NCBI RefSeq assembly: GCF_003943735.1
Contig: NZ_RJMV01000001.1
Coordinates: forward strand, 355,552-419,551
Length of the DNA stretch: 64,000 bases
Reading direction: 5' to 3'
Origin: Streptococcus sanguinis
Lineage (GTDB): Bacteria > Bacillota > Bacilli > Lactobacillales > Streptococcaceae
This document shows, piece by piece, positions 27,837-35,793 of this stretch (the stretch's first letter is position 1; every line of letters begins with the position of its first letter). The notes under the pieces are model-generated. The model did no database searches. It was not told the DNA's origin and saw only the letters and a list, made by a program, of their open reading frames with translations. The position numbers were made by a program, and so were the translations under genes.

Positions 27837-27870
27837 AAGAAGCCCGCTCTCGTTCAGCTGGGCTTCTTTT
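27837..27870 (+). terminator. hutH terminator
   Basis: AGAAGCCC / GGGCTTCT stem with a run of four T, directly before the hutG promoter. Confidence 0.75.
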
Positions 27871-27884
27871 CCCGCCAAAAGCCA

Positions 27885-27913
27885 TTGACAGGCTTGGCGG
27901 AAACTCTTATAAT
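27885..27913 (+). promoter_or_regulatory. hutG promoter
   Basis: Consensus -35 TTGACA (27885-27890), 17-bp spacer, consensus -10 TATAAT (27908-27913). Confidence 0.85.
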
Positions 27914-27949
27914 AAAGTCGCAAGTATCGTTATGGAAAAGGATAAAATC

Positions 27950-28939
27950 ATGTTAGAAGATTACTATCAGCTAGATAACAGCTATTATCATAAGAGACTG
28001 GATGATGATTTATATGCTGCCAAATGGGGGATGGTTATTGAGTTTTTGGACTTAAACGACCCTAACTTAAGACCCTTTGACGGCGTCAACTTTGCTTTGA
28101 TTGGCTTCAAGAGTGACAAAGGGGTTTATATCAACCACGGCCGAGTGGGGGCTGTCGAAGGACCACAAGCTATCCGAACTCAGCTGGCCAAGCTTCCTTG
28201 GCATCTTGGTAGAAACGTCCGCGTCTTTGATGTTGGCGATATTGACGGGCCTAACCGCTCTCTGGAGCAGCTGCAGCAAAGCTTGGCTCGAGCAGTCAAA
28301 CGCCTGCGAGAGCTCAATCTCCGGCCTATCGTTCTGGGAGGCGGCCACGAAACAGCCTACGGCCACTATCTGGGACTTAAGTCGTCACTAGCATCTGACC
28401 AAGACTTGGCCGTTATCAATATGGATGCCCACTTTGATTTGCGTCCCTATGACCAGACTGGTCCTAACTCCGGAACCGGTTTTCGCCAGATGTTCGATGA
28501 CACTCTGGCTCAGAAGCAGGCCTTTAACTACCTTATCCTAGGGATTCAGGAGCATAATAACAATCTCTTTCTCTTTGACTTTGTGGCAAAATCCAAGGCT
28601 ATCCAGTTTCTGACTGGAATGGATATGTACCAAATGGGTTACAAGGAAGTCTGTAAGGTGGTCGATACCTTTTTGGCCGGCAAGGAGCAGGTCTATTTGA
28701 CCATTGATATTGACTGCTTTGCAGCTGGTGCAGCGCCTGGTGTCAGTGCCATTCAGTCGCTCGGTGTGGATCCCAATCTAGCGGTTCTGGTCTTCCAGCA
28801 CATCGCTGCCTCAGGCAAGCTGATCGGCTTTGACATTGTCGAAGTCTCTCCACCTCACGATATAGACAACCATACAGCTAATCTGGCAGCCAGCTTTGTC
28901 TTTTACCTGACCCAAGTCTGGGCACAAGCACATGACTGA
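27950..28939 (+). CDS. hutG: Formimidoylglutamase
   Basis: Hydrolyses FIGLU to glutamate and formamide, an alternative to the folate route of FtcD. 329 aa from the ATG at 27950 (AAAAGGATAAAATC upstream); the ATG at 27932 lacks a ribosome-binding site. Ureohydrolase (arginase) fold with manganese ligands visible: [20 protein letters not shown] and [10 protein letters not shown], and the Glu in [10 protein letters not shown]. Separated from hutH by a terminator and a near-perfect promoter, so it can be expressed independently. Confidence 0.95.
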   Translation: MLEDYYQLDNSYYHKRLDDDLYAAKWGMVIEFLDLNDPNLRPFDGVNFALIGFKSDKGVYINHGRVGAVEGPQAIRTQLAKLPWHLGRNVRVFDVGDIDGPNRSLEQLQQSLARAVKRLRELNLRPIVLGGGHETAYGHYLGLKSSLASDQDLAVINMDAHFDLRPYDQTGPNSGTGFRQMFDDTLAQKQAFNYLILGIQEHNNNLFLFDFVAKSKAIQFLTGMDMYQMGYKEVCKVVDTFLAGKEQVYLTIDIDCFAAGAAPGVSAIQSLGVDPNLAVLVFQHIAASGKLIGFDIVEVSPPHDIDNHTANLAASFVFYLTQVWAQAHD

Positions 28940-28972
28940 TAGGCATTTAAAAACTTCATTAGAAACATCAAA

Positions 28973-28999
28973 AGAGGATGAATATTGCTTTCATCCTCT
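28973..28999. terminator. Bidirectional terminator after hutG
   Basis: AGAGGATGAA / TTCATCCTCT stem with a 7-nt loop between the convergent hutG and SARP-like genes. Confidence 0.7.
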
Positions 29000-29000
29000 C

Positions 29001-32000
29001 TTATTTTGTGTTTAATGCCTGAGATAAGCCTTGGCATAAGTTTTCTAATTCCTTTAGCTGATGACGATCCCGGTAGGGATTGAGCTGGCTTTTGGCCGTT
29101 TCATAGTAGGTCTCAAAGTCCTGATTCAGCAAGTCTTCAAAGTCTGCATTCTGCAAACTGCCAGTCAGCAGACGATACTTAATCACAGCCATCAGATAGT
29201 AGATCAGCCCCTTGTCCCGCGGATTTCCGTAGCGACTGATGAGACTATCCTTTTTCCGCAGCAGATCAAGCACAGGCTGGTAATCTCTCTTCTCACAGCC
29301 AATCAAGGCCAAATACACTTCCAACTGGGTCTCTTTCCAAGGGAAGCTGAGAGATTTCAAGGCTGTTTTCGCCTTGAGGAAAATCCGCTCCGCCTGCTCA
29401 TAATCTTTCATCTGATAGTAAGTCATACCCAAGCCGATATAGAAAGCAAAAATCGAAGGCTCTGCTGTTTTATTTTCCGTCAGCTTAATGGCCTCTTTTT
29501 GATGAGCCAGAGATGCCGTGAAATTCCCGCGAATCTGCTCAATCTCCGCCAAGTAGTCTAGAGCCGCTGCAATCTGAATCGAGTACTTGGAACGCAGCGA
29601 AGCCGTCAAGCTGAAACAGTCGATAGACTGGTAGAGATGGTGAAGCGACTGCTCCTCATCTCCAATCATGAGATGATAGAGCCCCTTGAGTCGGAGGTTG
29701 ATAGCAATGGCCTCGTGATTGTTGGCCTGGACCGAAGCATCCAGAGCCAGCTCCGTATAGTAGCGCATCTCAGGGATATTCTCCGTCTGGATACAGTAGT
29801 AAATCATCTGCCGATAGCCTTCTAGGAGAAAATCCATCTGCTGCAGCTCCTTGGCCGAAGCAATCACCTGCTGGATATTGTCCATCCCCTGCTGGTAATT
29901 CCCAGTCCGGATAGCATAGCGCCCTTCTAGATAGAGAAAGCGGAGAACCAATAGCTGAAAATCCTTGTGATTCTGGTGTTTTCTCTCTAAGCCCTCTATC
30001 TCCCGACGGATACGGTCAAACTGGTCTAAAACCGCTGACTGATTGCTATCATCCGTCTTTTCAATAAAGCCAAACTCCCGCGAGTAAATCGGAAAGAGCT
30101 CGTGATGAAACTTCAGAGTAGCCTCGAGATAATGCAGCTCGTACTCCAGAGACTTAATCGGCTGCTTGGACAGCTTGTAGTGATAGGCGATTTCATTGAG
30201 CAGCTGGGCATGATAGAGAGAGTCTCCCAGCTGGTCTTCCATACCTTGGGCAATCTGGTGATGCAGCATTCGCTTCTTGGCAAGCGATAAACGCTCATAG
30301 GCGTAGATTCTCAGAAGCTCCTGGCTGAACCACACTACCAATTCCTCGCCCTGCTCCTCTTCTATCAAGAGCTCCTTCTGTCCAAACTCCTCAGTGATTT
30401 CGACCACTTCTTCCATCGGCAGGCCTAATAGCCTGGCTAAGAGCGAAACCGATGCAGGACCCCTAAAGCAAGCCAGACAGTCCACCAACTCCTCCTCTTG
30501 ACTGCTCAGGTAATCCAGCTTCAGAGACAGCTTAGCCTTGATGGCCGGGGTCAGCGGATGAAACTTCTCGCCTCGCAGGAGCTGCTCAGCGTATTCCGAT
30601 AGGAAGAAAGGGATGCCTTGACTGACCCGATAAATATCCTCAAAGCCTTCTTCAGGTATGGCTAACTGACCTGTCTGGGCTTGCAAGTAAGCTGCACTAT
30701 CCTTAAAATTCAGCGGCTGCAGCTCAATAAAGCCTAGCTTATTGCGAACCAGCAGGTGATTGAAAAAATGTTCCAAATAAGAAGGGGTGCTCAGATGCTT
30801 GGTCAGCACAAAGGCCACAGGATAGCCGGTCAAATGATTCATAACTTGCTCCAAGACAGCAACGCTGGCCTCATCCATCCAGTGACAGTCCTCAATTAAG
30901 ATTATCAAAGCTTTTTTCTTAGAAATCTTCTGCAGAATATCCACCACAAACTGAGCCAGCTTGTCCGCATCCAACTGACGACCAGAAGTGCCGCCTGTCA
31001 AAATAGGAAAATAACTCTCCAAAATGACCTGCCACTGGCTGATAGAAAGAATCTGGTGCTGAATAACCAAGTCGCCCAGGCCGTCCAGCAAGCCACGCCA
31101 AGGCTGCAGCTCTGCCTTCATCTCTTCCTTAAAGCACTCAGCCATGACAATCTGGAAATACTTGGTCTGATTGGCCAGTACTTGACGAGTCACTGTCCGC
31201 TTTCCGATACCAGTACCACCGACTAGGACAAGAGCACGCGCCTCCTGAGTCTCTATCACCTTAGAAAAGTAAGATTCCAAGCGCTTGATTTCATCAACCC
31301 GCCCGAAAAAGTGGTCCGTATTGCGCAGAAACTGCTTAGTCTTGCGCTCGCTCCGGTCCTTGGCAAGCACCTCATGATATAGTTGCTGGATAGGTTCCGT
31401 AGGACTAATGCCCAGTTCCTTATCCAAAATATTGACCAATTTATAATAAGTCTCAATCACCTTACCAGGCCGATCATTATCCTGATAGAGCTTCATGAGC
31501 AGATGGTAGTTCTTCTCATCAAACTCATCAATGCTGATCAAGCGGCGCAAATTCCGCTCAGCCTCTTCCAAATCCAGCTGGTCTTTTTCTGTTTCCAGCT
31601 GTTGGTAGCAGGCTTGGATATAAAGCTGCTCATATCGCGTCCGCATCTTAGACACCCAGTAATCAAAGGCCTCACTGTCCTTGAGATAGAAGCCCTGCAG
31701 AAAATCCCCCTGATAGAGCGACAGATGCTCCGCAGGATGATCCGTGAAGCGTTCTACATCACTTTCAATCATACACTCGGGATTAAGCGACAGCACAGTC
31801 CGGTTGGGAGCGACAATCCATTCCCCACCTAGTAACTTGTTAGCTTGATAAATGGTATTGCGCAAATTCTTTTTGGCGGTCTGATTATCCTTGTTTTCCC
31901 AGAGGATTCCTGCAATCTCCTCCCGATTGACTGCTCCATTGATGTAAAGATAGTAAAGCAGAGCATTGATTTTGGCAAAAGGAAAAAAGACTTCCTCCTG

Positions 32001-32057
32001 ATTGAGAAAGACACTCGGACTTCCCAGCAATTTCAACCTCAACAGATTTTTCGACAT
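29001..32057 (-). CDS. SARP-like regulator with AAA/STAND ATPase and TPR domains
   Basis: 1018 aa. The N-terminal winged-helix-like domain (1-95: LRLKLLGSPSVFLNQEEV..., NREEIAGILWENKDNQTAKKNLRNTIYQ) and a bacterial transcriptional activation domain (~100-240, with ELGISPTEPIQQLYHEVL) resemble SARP/AfsR regulators. A P-loop ATPase follows, Walker A VGGTGIGKRTV near 274-284 and Walker B LIILIEDCHWMDEASV. The C-terminal ~420 residues are helical repeats of TPR type (AIAINLRLKGLYHLMIGDEEQSLHHLYQSI and similar). Probably a signal-dependent activator that oligomerises. It lies convergent with hutG, so control of hut is possible but unproven. Unusually large for a streptococcal regulator. Confidence 0.85.
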   Translation of the reverse strand: MSKNLLRLKLLGSPSVFLNQEEVFFPFAKINALLYYLYINGAVNREEIAGILWENKDNQTAKKNLRNTIYQANKLLGGEWIVAPNRTVLSLNPECMIESDVERFTDHPAEHLSLYQGDFLQGFYLKDSEAFDYWVSKMRTRYEQLYIQACYQQLETEKDQLDLEEAERNLRRLISIDEFDEKNYHLLMKLYQDNDRPGKVIETYYKLVNILDKELGISPTEPIQQLYHEVLAKDRSERKTKQFLRNTDHFFGRVDEIKRLESYFSKVIETQEARALVLVGGTGIGKRTVTRQVLANQTKYFQIVMAECFKEEMKAELQPWRGLLDGLGDLVIQHQILSISQWQVILESYFPILTGGTSGRQLDADKLAQFVVDILQKISKKKALIILIEDCHWMDEASVAVLEQVMNHLTGYPVAFVLTKHLSTPSYLEHFFNHLLVRNKLGFIELQPLNFKDSAAYLQAQTGQLAIPEEGFEDIYRVSQGIPFFLSEYAEQLLRGEKFHPLTPAIKAKLSLKLDYLSSQEEELVDCLACFRGPASVSLLARLLGLPMEEVVEITEEFGQKELLIEEEQGEELVVWFSQELLRIYAYERLSLAKKRMLHHQIAQGMEDQLGDSLYHAQLLNEIAYHYKLSKQPIKSLEYELHYLEATLKFHHELFPIYSREFGFIEKTDDSNQSAVLDQFDRIRREIEGLERKHQNHKDFQLLVLRFLYLEGRYAIRTGNYQQGMDNIQQVIASAKELQQMDFLLEGYRQMIYYCIQTENIPEMRYYTELALDASVQANNHEAIAINLRLKGLYHLMIGDEEQSLHHLYQSIDCFSLTASLRSKYSIQIAAALDYLAEIEQIRGNFTASLAHQKEAIKLTENKTAEPSIFAFYIGLGMTYYQMKDYEQAERIFLKAKTALKSLSFPWKETQLEVYLALIGCEKRDYQPVLDLLRKKDSLISRYGNPRDKGLIYYLMAVIKYRLLTGSLQNADFEDLLNQDFETYYETAKSQLNPYRDRHQLKELENLCQGLSQALNTK

Positions 32058-32087
32058 GCAAACGCCTCCAAGAAACCTTATAGAACT

Positions 32088-32116
32088 AATATAAACAAAA
32101 AGAGACAGTTTGGCAA
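32088..32116 (-). promoter_or_regulatory. Promoter of the SARP-like gene
   Basis: Minus-strand -35 TTGCCA (32111-32116) and -10 TATATT (32088-32093) with a 17-bp spacer. GGAGGCG ribosome-binding site follows. Confidence 0.6.
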
Positions 32117-32180
32117 GTAAAGTATTATACTAACCCTTAATTTCCAGTTTTTAAATTGGTTTTATTTAGGATTTTTTTGT

Positions 32181-32186
32181 TATACT
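32181..32186 (+). promoter_or_regulatory. Possible -10 of the PrsW-family gene
   Basis: TATACT lies 32 bp before the ATG, with TTGGTT 19 bp upstream. Weak. Confidence 0.35.
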
Positions 32187-32217
32187 AGGATGAAAATAAA
32201 ATTTTAGAAAGTTACTT

Positions 32218-33039
32218 ATGAAGAAAAATATTGTTCTTTTCATTTTTCTCCTTCTGAGCGCGATTGGCTTAGAATACGAGACACAAGCCTATACCACTGG
32301 CAGTATGTCAGGTACTTCCTATGGAATTGTCGGACTGTCAGCCCTCTTGGCTCTGCTCTATATCGTCCCTGCCCTACTCTTGATTCGCCAACTGGGTAAA
32401 AAATGGCAGACGCCTGCACTTAGCCTTGGGATAGCTCTGCTAGGCGGCCTTTTCATTTCAGGCTGGACCTCTGGCTTGGCCAACACCTATATCCACGAAT
32501 GGGTCAGCACCAGCTTCCCAAATACTCTGCTCAGTGACCTAGAAAATGCCATCGCAGCTCCGCTGGTTGAAGAACCACTCAAGCTGTTGGCAGTTGCCTT
32601 CGCTGTCTATCTAGTCCCCGTCAAAAAGCTCAAATCCTTCTTGATGCTGGGTATAACGGCCGGCATGGGCTTTCAGATTAGCGAGGACTTCTCTTATATC
32701 CTCTCTGACCTGCCCGAAGGCTTCTCCTTCACTATCTCTGGTATCCTAGGCCGTATCACTGGCGGCGTCGCCTCTCACTGGCTCTACACCGCCCTAACCA
32801 CTCTCGGTCTAGCTCTCATGCTACGCTATGCCAAAACTCAGAAAAATTATTTCCGAGTGGGGCTCCTCTACTTCCTAGCAGCCTTCGTTCTCCACTTCTT
32901 CTGGAACTCACCGCTGACTGCTATCGAAACGGATATCCCAATCATCGTACCAGCTATGACTGCTCTGGCTGTCTTTATCTTTTACCAAGCCTACCGAACA
33001 GCTCATAAAATTGACCAAGAAGAATTGGAAGTGGAATGA
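32218..33039 (+). CDS. PrsW-family intramembrane protease
   Basis: 273 aa with about seven or eight membrane helices. Conserved PrsW motifs: APLVEEPLK (the EExxK motif, ~118-126), GMGFQISEDFSY (G-x-x-F-x-x-x-E, ~157) and SHWLYTALTTLG (His, ~183), plus HFFWN near the end. PrsW in Bacillus cleaves an anti-sigma factor after antimicrobial peptide stress. Streptococcal targets are unknown. Residues 1-25 could be a signal-anchor. Monocistronic, ended by its own hairpin. Confidence 0.85.
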   Translation: MKKNIVLFIFLLLSAIGLEYETQAYTTGSMSGTSYGIVGLSALLALLYIVPALLLIRQLGKKWQTPALSLGIALLGGLFISGWTSGLANTYIHEWVSTSFPNTLLSDLENAIAAPLVEEPLKLLAVAFAVYLVPVKKLKSFLMLGITAGMGFQISEDFSYILSDLPEGFSFTISGILGRITGGVASHWLYTALTTLGLALMLRYAKTQKNYFRVGLLYFLAAFVLHFFWNSPLTAIETDIPIIVPAMTALAVFIFYQAYRTAHKIDQEELEVE

Positions 33040-33042
33040 TGC

Positions 33043-33072
33043 AAAAAAACGACCGTTAGGGTCGTTTTTTTT
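33043..33072 (+). terminator. Terminator after the PrsW-family gene
   Basis: AAAAACGACC-GTTA-GGGTCGTTTTTTTT hairpin with a long T run. Confidence 0.85.
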
Positions 33073-33248
33073 GGGGGTATTCAGGAATATTTTTTAACAT
33101 TCTACATTTAAGACATACCAAGCAATTGCAAAAATCGGAATGACCTATTTTTAGAGATATCTACATAATCCCTTTGTCATACTCTAACATTCATTGTGCA
33201 AAACCACCTCTAATCCTCTTCTTTCCATGCTCTTTCCTTAAAGAAATG

Positions 33249-33277
33249 TTAACATTTTCTTAAAACTAACTTATATT
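33249..33277 (+). promoter_or_regulatory. Promoter of the GT2-GtrA operon
   Basis: -35 TTAACA (33249-33254), 17-bp spacer, -10 TATATT (33272-33277). A second TATACT at 33301 lacks a -35. The remaining ~170 bp between the terminator and this promoter show nothing else. Confidence 0.55.
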
Positions 33278-33338
33278 AGGAATCTTTAAGCCGCAGTCTG
33301 TATACTTTCTACAAATCATCTAAGAAAGAGGTATGGAT

Positions 33339-34382
33339 ATGGATTTTCTAGTGATTCCGGCCTATGAGCCTGATTATAATCTTATTAAGCTGATAAAAAA
33401 AATTCACCATAAAGGTGATTTTCATATCATTGTTATCGATGACGGCAGCTCTTCCAAATGCCAGATAGTCTTTGAGCAGGCAGAGCAGTACGCGACTGTG
33501 CTCCGTCATCAGGTCAATCAAGGCAAGGGGCAAGCGCTGAAGACTGCTTTTACCTTTATCCAAGCACTAAAGATCTATGGAACGGTGGTAACAGCAGATG
33601 CGGATGGCCAGCACAAGGTCTGGGATATTTTCCGCGTAGCGGTCAAGGTTTCTGAAAATCCCAATCGGCTGATTCTGGGAGCACGCGCCTTTACTGGCAA
33701 GGTGCCCCTACGCAGCCGCTTCGGTAATAGTCTGACTCGGGCTCTCTTCAAGCTTCAGACTGGCGTGGGTGTCTCCGATACTCAGACAGGCTTGCGAGCC
33801 TTTACGACCAACATGATTCCATTTATGCTAAAGGTAGAGGGGCAGCGCTATGAGTATGAAATGAACATGCTCTTAGAAGCCAGCAAGGAATATCCCATTT
33901 TGGAAGTGCCCATTGAGACGGTCTATATCAATGACAATCAAGGCTCGCACTTCCGACCGATTCGGGATGGGCTCATGATTTATAAAAATATATTCAAATT
34001 TGCCCTGACTTCTCTCAGCAGCTTCGTCGTAGACTACATCGTCTACGCACTGGCTCTCTTGTTTTTAGCTGCTGTGCCGACCAGCCTGAGAATTCTTCTC
34101 GCAAATGGGATTGCCCGCGTGACCAGCTCAATATTTAACTATTCGACCAATAAAAGGCTAGTCTTTAAGAACGACGACAGTATACTCAAGACAGGAACTG
34201 GCTATTTCAGCCTAGCTGTAGTGCTCTTTATCCTAGATACACTGCTGATTCGCCTCTTCTATGCTGTCTTTGGTCTCAATCTTCTGATTGTCAAAATCAT
34301 CGTCGGCATCTTACTCTTCACCGTCTCTTGGATGGTCCAAAAGAGATTTATTTTTAAGGAAAGGACACACACCGCATCATGA
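33339..34382 (+). CDS. GT2 glycosyltransferase fused to a GtrA membrane domain
   Basis: 347 aa from the ATG at 33339, which is 7 bp from GAGGT; the ATG two codons earlier abuts it. Residues 1-210 are a dolichyl-phosphate-mannose-synthase-like GT2 domain: FLVIPAYEPDYNLIKLI, VIDDGSSS, HQVNQGKGQALKTAF, TADADGQHK (DxD-type metal site), DTQTGLRAF. Residues ~215-345 are a four-helix GtrA domain (SSFVVDYIVYALALLF... NYSTNKRLVFK). Such fusions probably make and flip an undecaprenyl-phosphate sugar. Overlaps the next gene by ATGA. Probably decorates a cell-surface glycan or teichoic acid; the acceptor is unknown. Confidence 0.88.
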   Translation: MDFLVIPAYEPDYNLIKLIKKIHHKGDFHIIVIDDGSSSKCQIVFEQAEQYATVLRHQVNQGKGQALKTAFTFIQALKIYGTVVTADADGQHKVWDIFRVAVKVSENPNRLILGARAFTGKVPLRSRFGNSLTRALFKLQTGVGVSDTQTGLRAFTTNMIPFMLKVEGQRYEYEMNMLLEASKEYPILEVPIETVYINDNQGSHFRPIRDGLMIYKNIFKFALTSLSSFVVDYIVYALALLFLAAVPTSLRILLANGIARVTSSIFNYSTNKRLVFKNDDSILKTGTGYFSLAVVLFILDTLLIRLFYAVFGLNLLIVKIIVGILLFTVSWMVQKRFIFKERTHTAS

Positions 34383-35290
34383 AATTTTTAAAGAAACGCT
34401 ATGCCTATGCCTCCATTTTCGGGCTGCTTCTGACAGCTTCCTTCAGCTACTCCATGCTGAAAACCTTCGTCATCGCAGAGACCATTTCCACGGTTTCAAG
34501 CGCAAGTTCGTCGTCCAATACCGAGGCTGCCAGCAAGGCTGCGGAAACAGCAACAGTGACGGATACCAGCTATTCAGACGACAACATCTCGGTCACGCTG
34601 ACTGAAAAGACCGTCAGCAACACCCAAGTCTACGTCGCTGATGTGACCGTCAGCTCATCAGAATATCTGAAAACAGCCTTTGCCCAAGACACCTACGGAA
34701 ACAATGTCACAGCAAAAACCTCGGAAACGGCCGCCAACAACAATGCTATCCTAGCGGTTAACGGCGACTACTACGGAGCCAATACAACTGGCTATGTCAT
34801 CCGCAATGGCATCGTCTACCGCGATACCGTCCGAGAAGACTCCAGCAATGGTGATTTAGCTATTTACAAAGACGGCTCCTTCAAGATTATCTATGAAGAC
34901 CAAGTCTCTGCCGATCAGCTGGTCAAAGACGGTGTGGTCAATCTCTTGGCCTTCGGCCCATCCCTTGTAGAAAATGGTGAGATTGTCGTTGATACCAACT
35001 CTGAAGTCGGCCAGTCCATGTCTTCCAATCCACGGACAGCTATCGGTATCATTGATGAAAACCACTACATCATCATCGTTTCAGACGGACGCACCTCAGA
35101 AAGCGAAGGACTTTCCCTCTACCAGATGGCAGAAATCATGAAATCTTACGGTGTCAAGACCGCCTATAACCTTGATGGCGGCGGATCCTCTACACTTTAC
35201 TTTAACGGTCAGGTCATTAACAAACCTACAACCAACGGAAATACTATCTCAGAAAGGTCGGTGAGTGATATTGTCTACATCGGTTACTAA
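34379..35290 (+). CDS. Phosphodiester glycosidase (NAGPA) family exported protein
   Basis: 303 aa. An N-terminal signal-anchor (FGLLLTASFSYSMLKTFVIAE, ~15-35) is followed by a Ser/Ala/Thr linker and a NAGPA/phosphodiester glycosidase domain: VYVADVTVSS, AILAVNGDYYG, GYVIRNGIVYR, LLAFGPSLVENGEI, NPRTAIGIID and YNLDGGGSSTLYFNGQVINKP, ending with the typical RSVSDIVYIGY. The family cleaves or remodels sugar-phosphodiester linkages and occurs in exopolysaccharide and envelope loci. Translationally coupled to the GT2-GtrA gene (ATGA), so the two probably act on the same surface glycan. Confidence 0.88.
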   Translation: MKFLKKRYAYASIFGLLLTASFSYSMLKTFVIAETISTVSSASSSSNTEAASKAAETATVTDTSYSDDNISVTLTEKTVSNTQVYVADVTVSSSEYLKTAFAQDTYGNNVTAKTSETAANNNAILAVNGDYYGANTTGYVIRNGIVYRDTVREDSSNGDLAIYKDGSFKIIYEDQVSADQLVKDGVVNLLAFGPSLVENGEIVVDTNSEVGQSMSSNPRTAIGIIDENHYIIIVSDGRTSESEGLSLYQMAEIMKSYGVKTAYNLDGGGSSTLYFNGQVINKPTTNGNTISERSVSDIVYIGY

Positions 35291-35744
35291 TCCCAGCAAA
35301 AAACGTTTTAGAAAAACAGCCCTTATCTACGCACTATTAACGATTTTCTTCTTTGCTTTCAGCAGAATCTATGAATCCTTCAGTTTCGGCGAAACATCTA
35401 GCCACATGCACTATCTCTTTGCCATTCCTCTAGTGGGTGGCATCCTCCTCCTGCTCTTCATGAAGGTCATCCCTAACCTCTCTCGGCTCAGCCTCAACCT
35501 CTGGAACTCGGCTGTAGCCATTATGACAACCGGCATGCTCTTCCGTGGCATCGTCAATCTATCTGGCCGCTCCACGACGCTGGATATGCCCTACTGGTAC
35601 GTAGGAGCTGCCTTTACGGCTCTGGCACTACTCTCCATGGTCTTTACTCGAAGTGAGTGGAATAAAGAATGCCAAGCACAGCCAATACACAGCAAAAAAG
35701 AAGATTCAAAAATAAGTCGTCGTGAAACCTACAGTCAAGTATAA
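35265..35744 (+). CDS. Four-helix membrane protein of the glycan operon
   Basis: 159 aa with a GTG start (AAGG 8 bp upstream) overlapping the end of the glycosidase gene by 26 bp. About four membrane helices (~15-35, 43-63, 74-92, 106-126) and a Lys-rich C-terminal tail ending SRRETYSQV. I do not recognise a family. Its overlap with the upstream gene makes it part of the same transcription unit, perhaps as an accessory to the glycosyltransferase or glycosidase. Confidence 0.6.
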   Translation: MILSTSVTNPSKKRFRKTALIYALLTIFFFAFSRIYESFSFGETSSHMHYLFAIPLVGGILLLLFMKVIPNLSRLSLNLWNSAVAIMTTGMLFRGIVNLSGRSTTLDMPYWYVGAAFTALALLSMVFTRSEWNKECQAQPIHSKKEDSKISRRETYSQV

Positions 35745-35780
35745 ATCATAACCACCCGTTAGACGGGTGGTTATGATTTA
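35744..35780. terminator. Perfect 17-bp bidirectional terminator
   Basis: AAATCATAACCACCCGT and its exact complement around a TAG loop, between the convergent glycan operon and aga. Confidence 0.9.
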
Positions 35781-35793
35781 TTTCCCATCTTAT

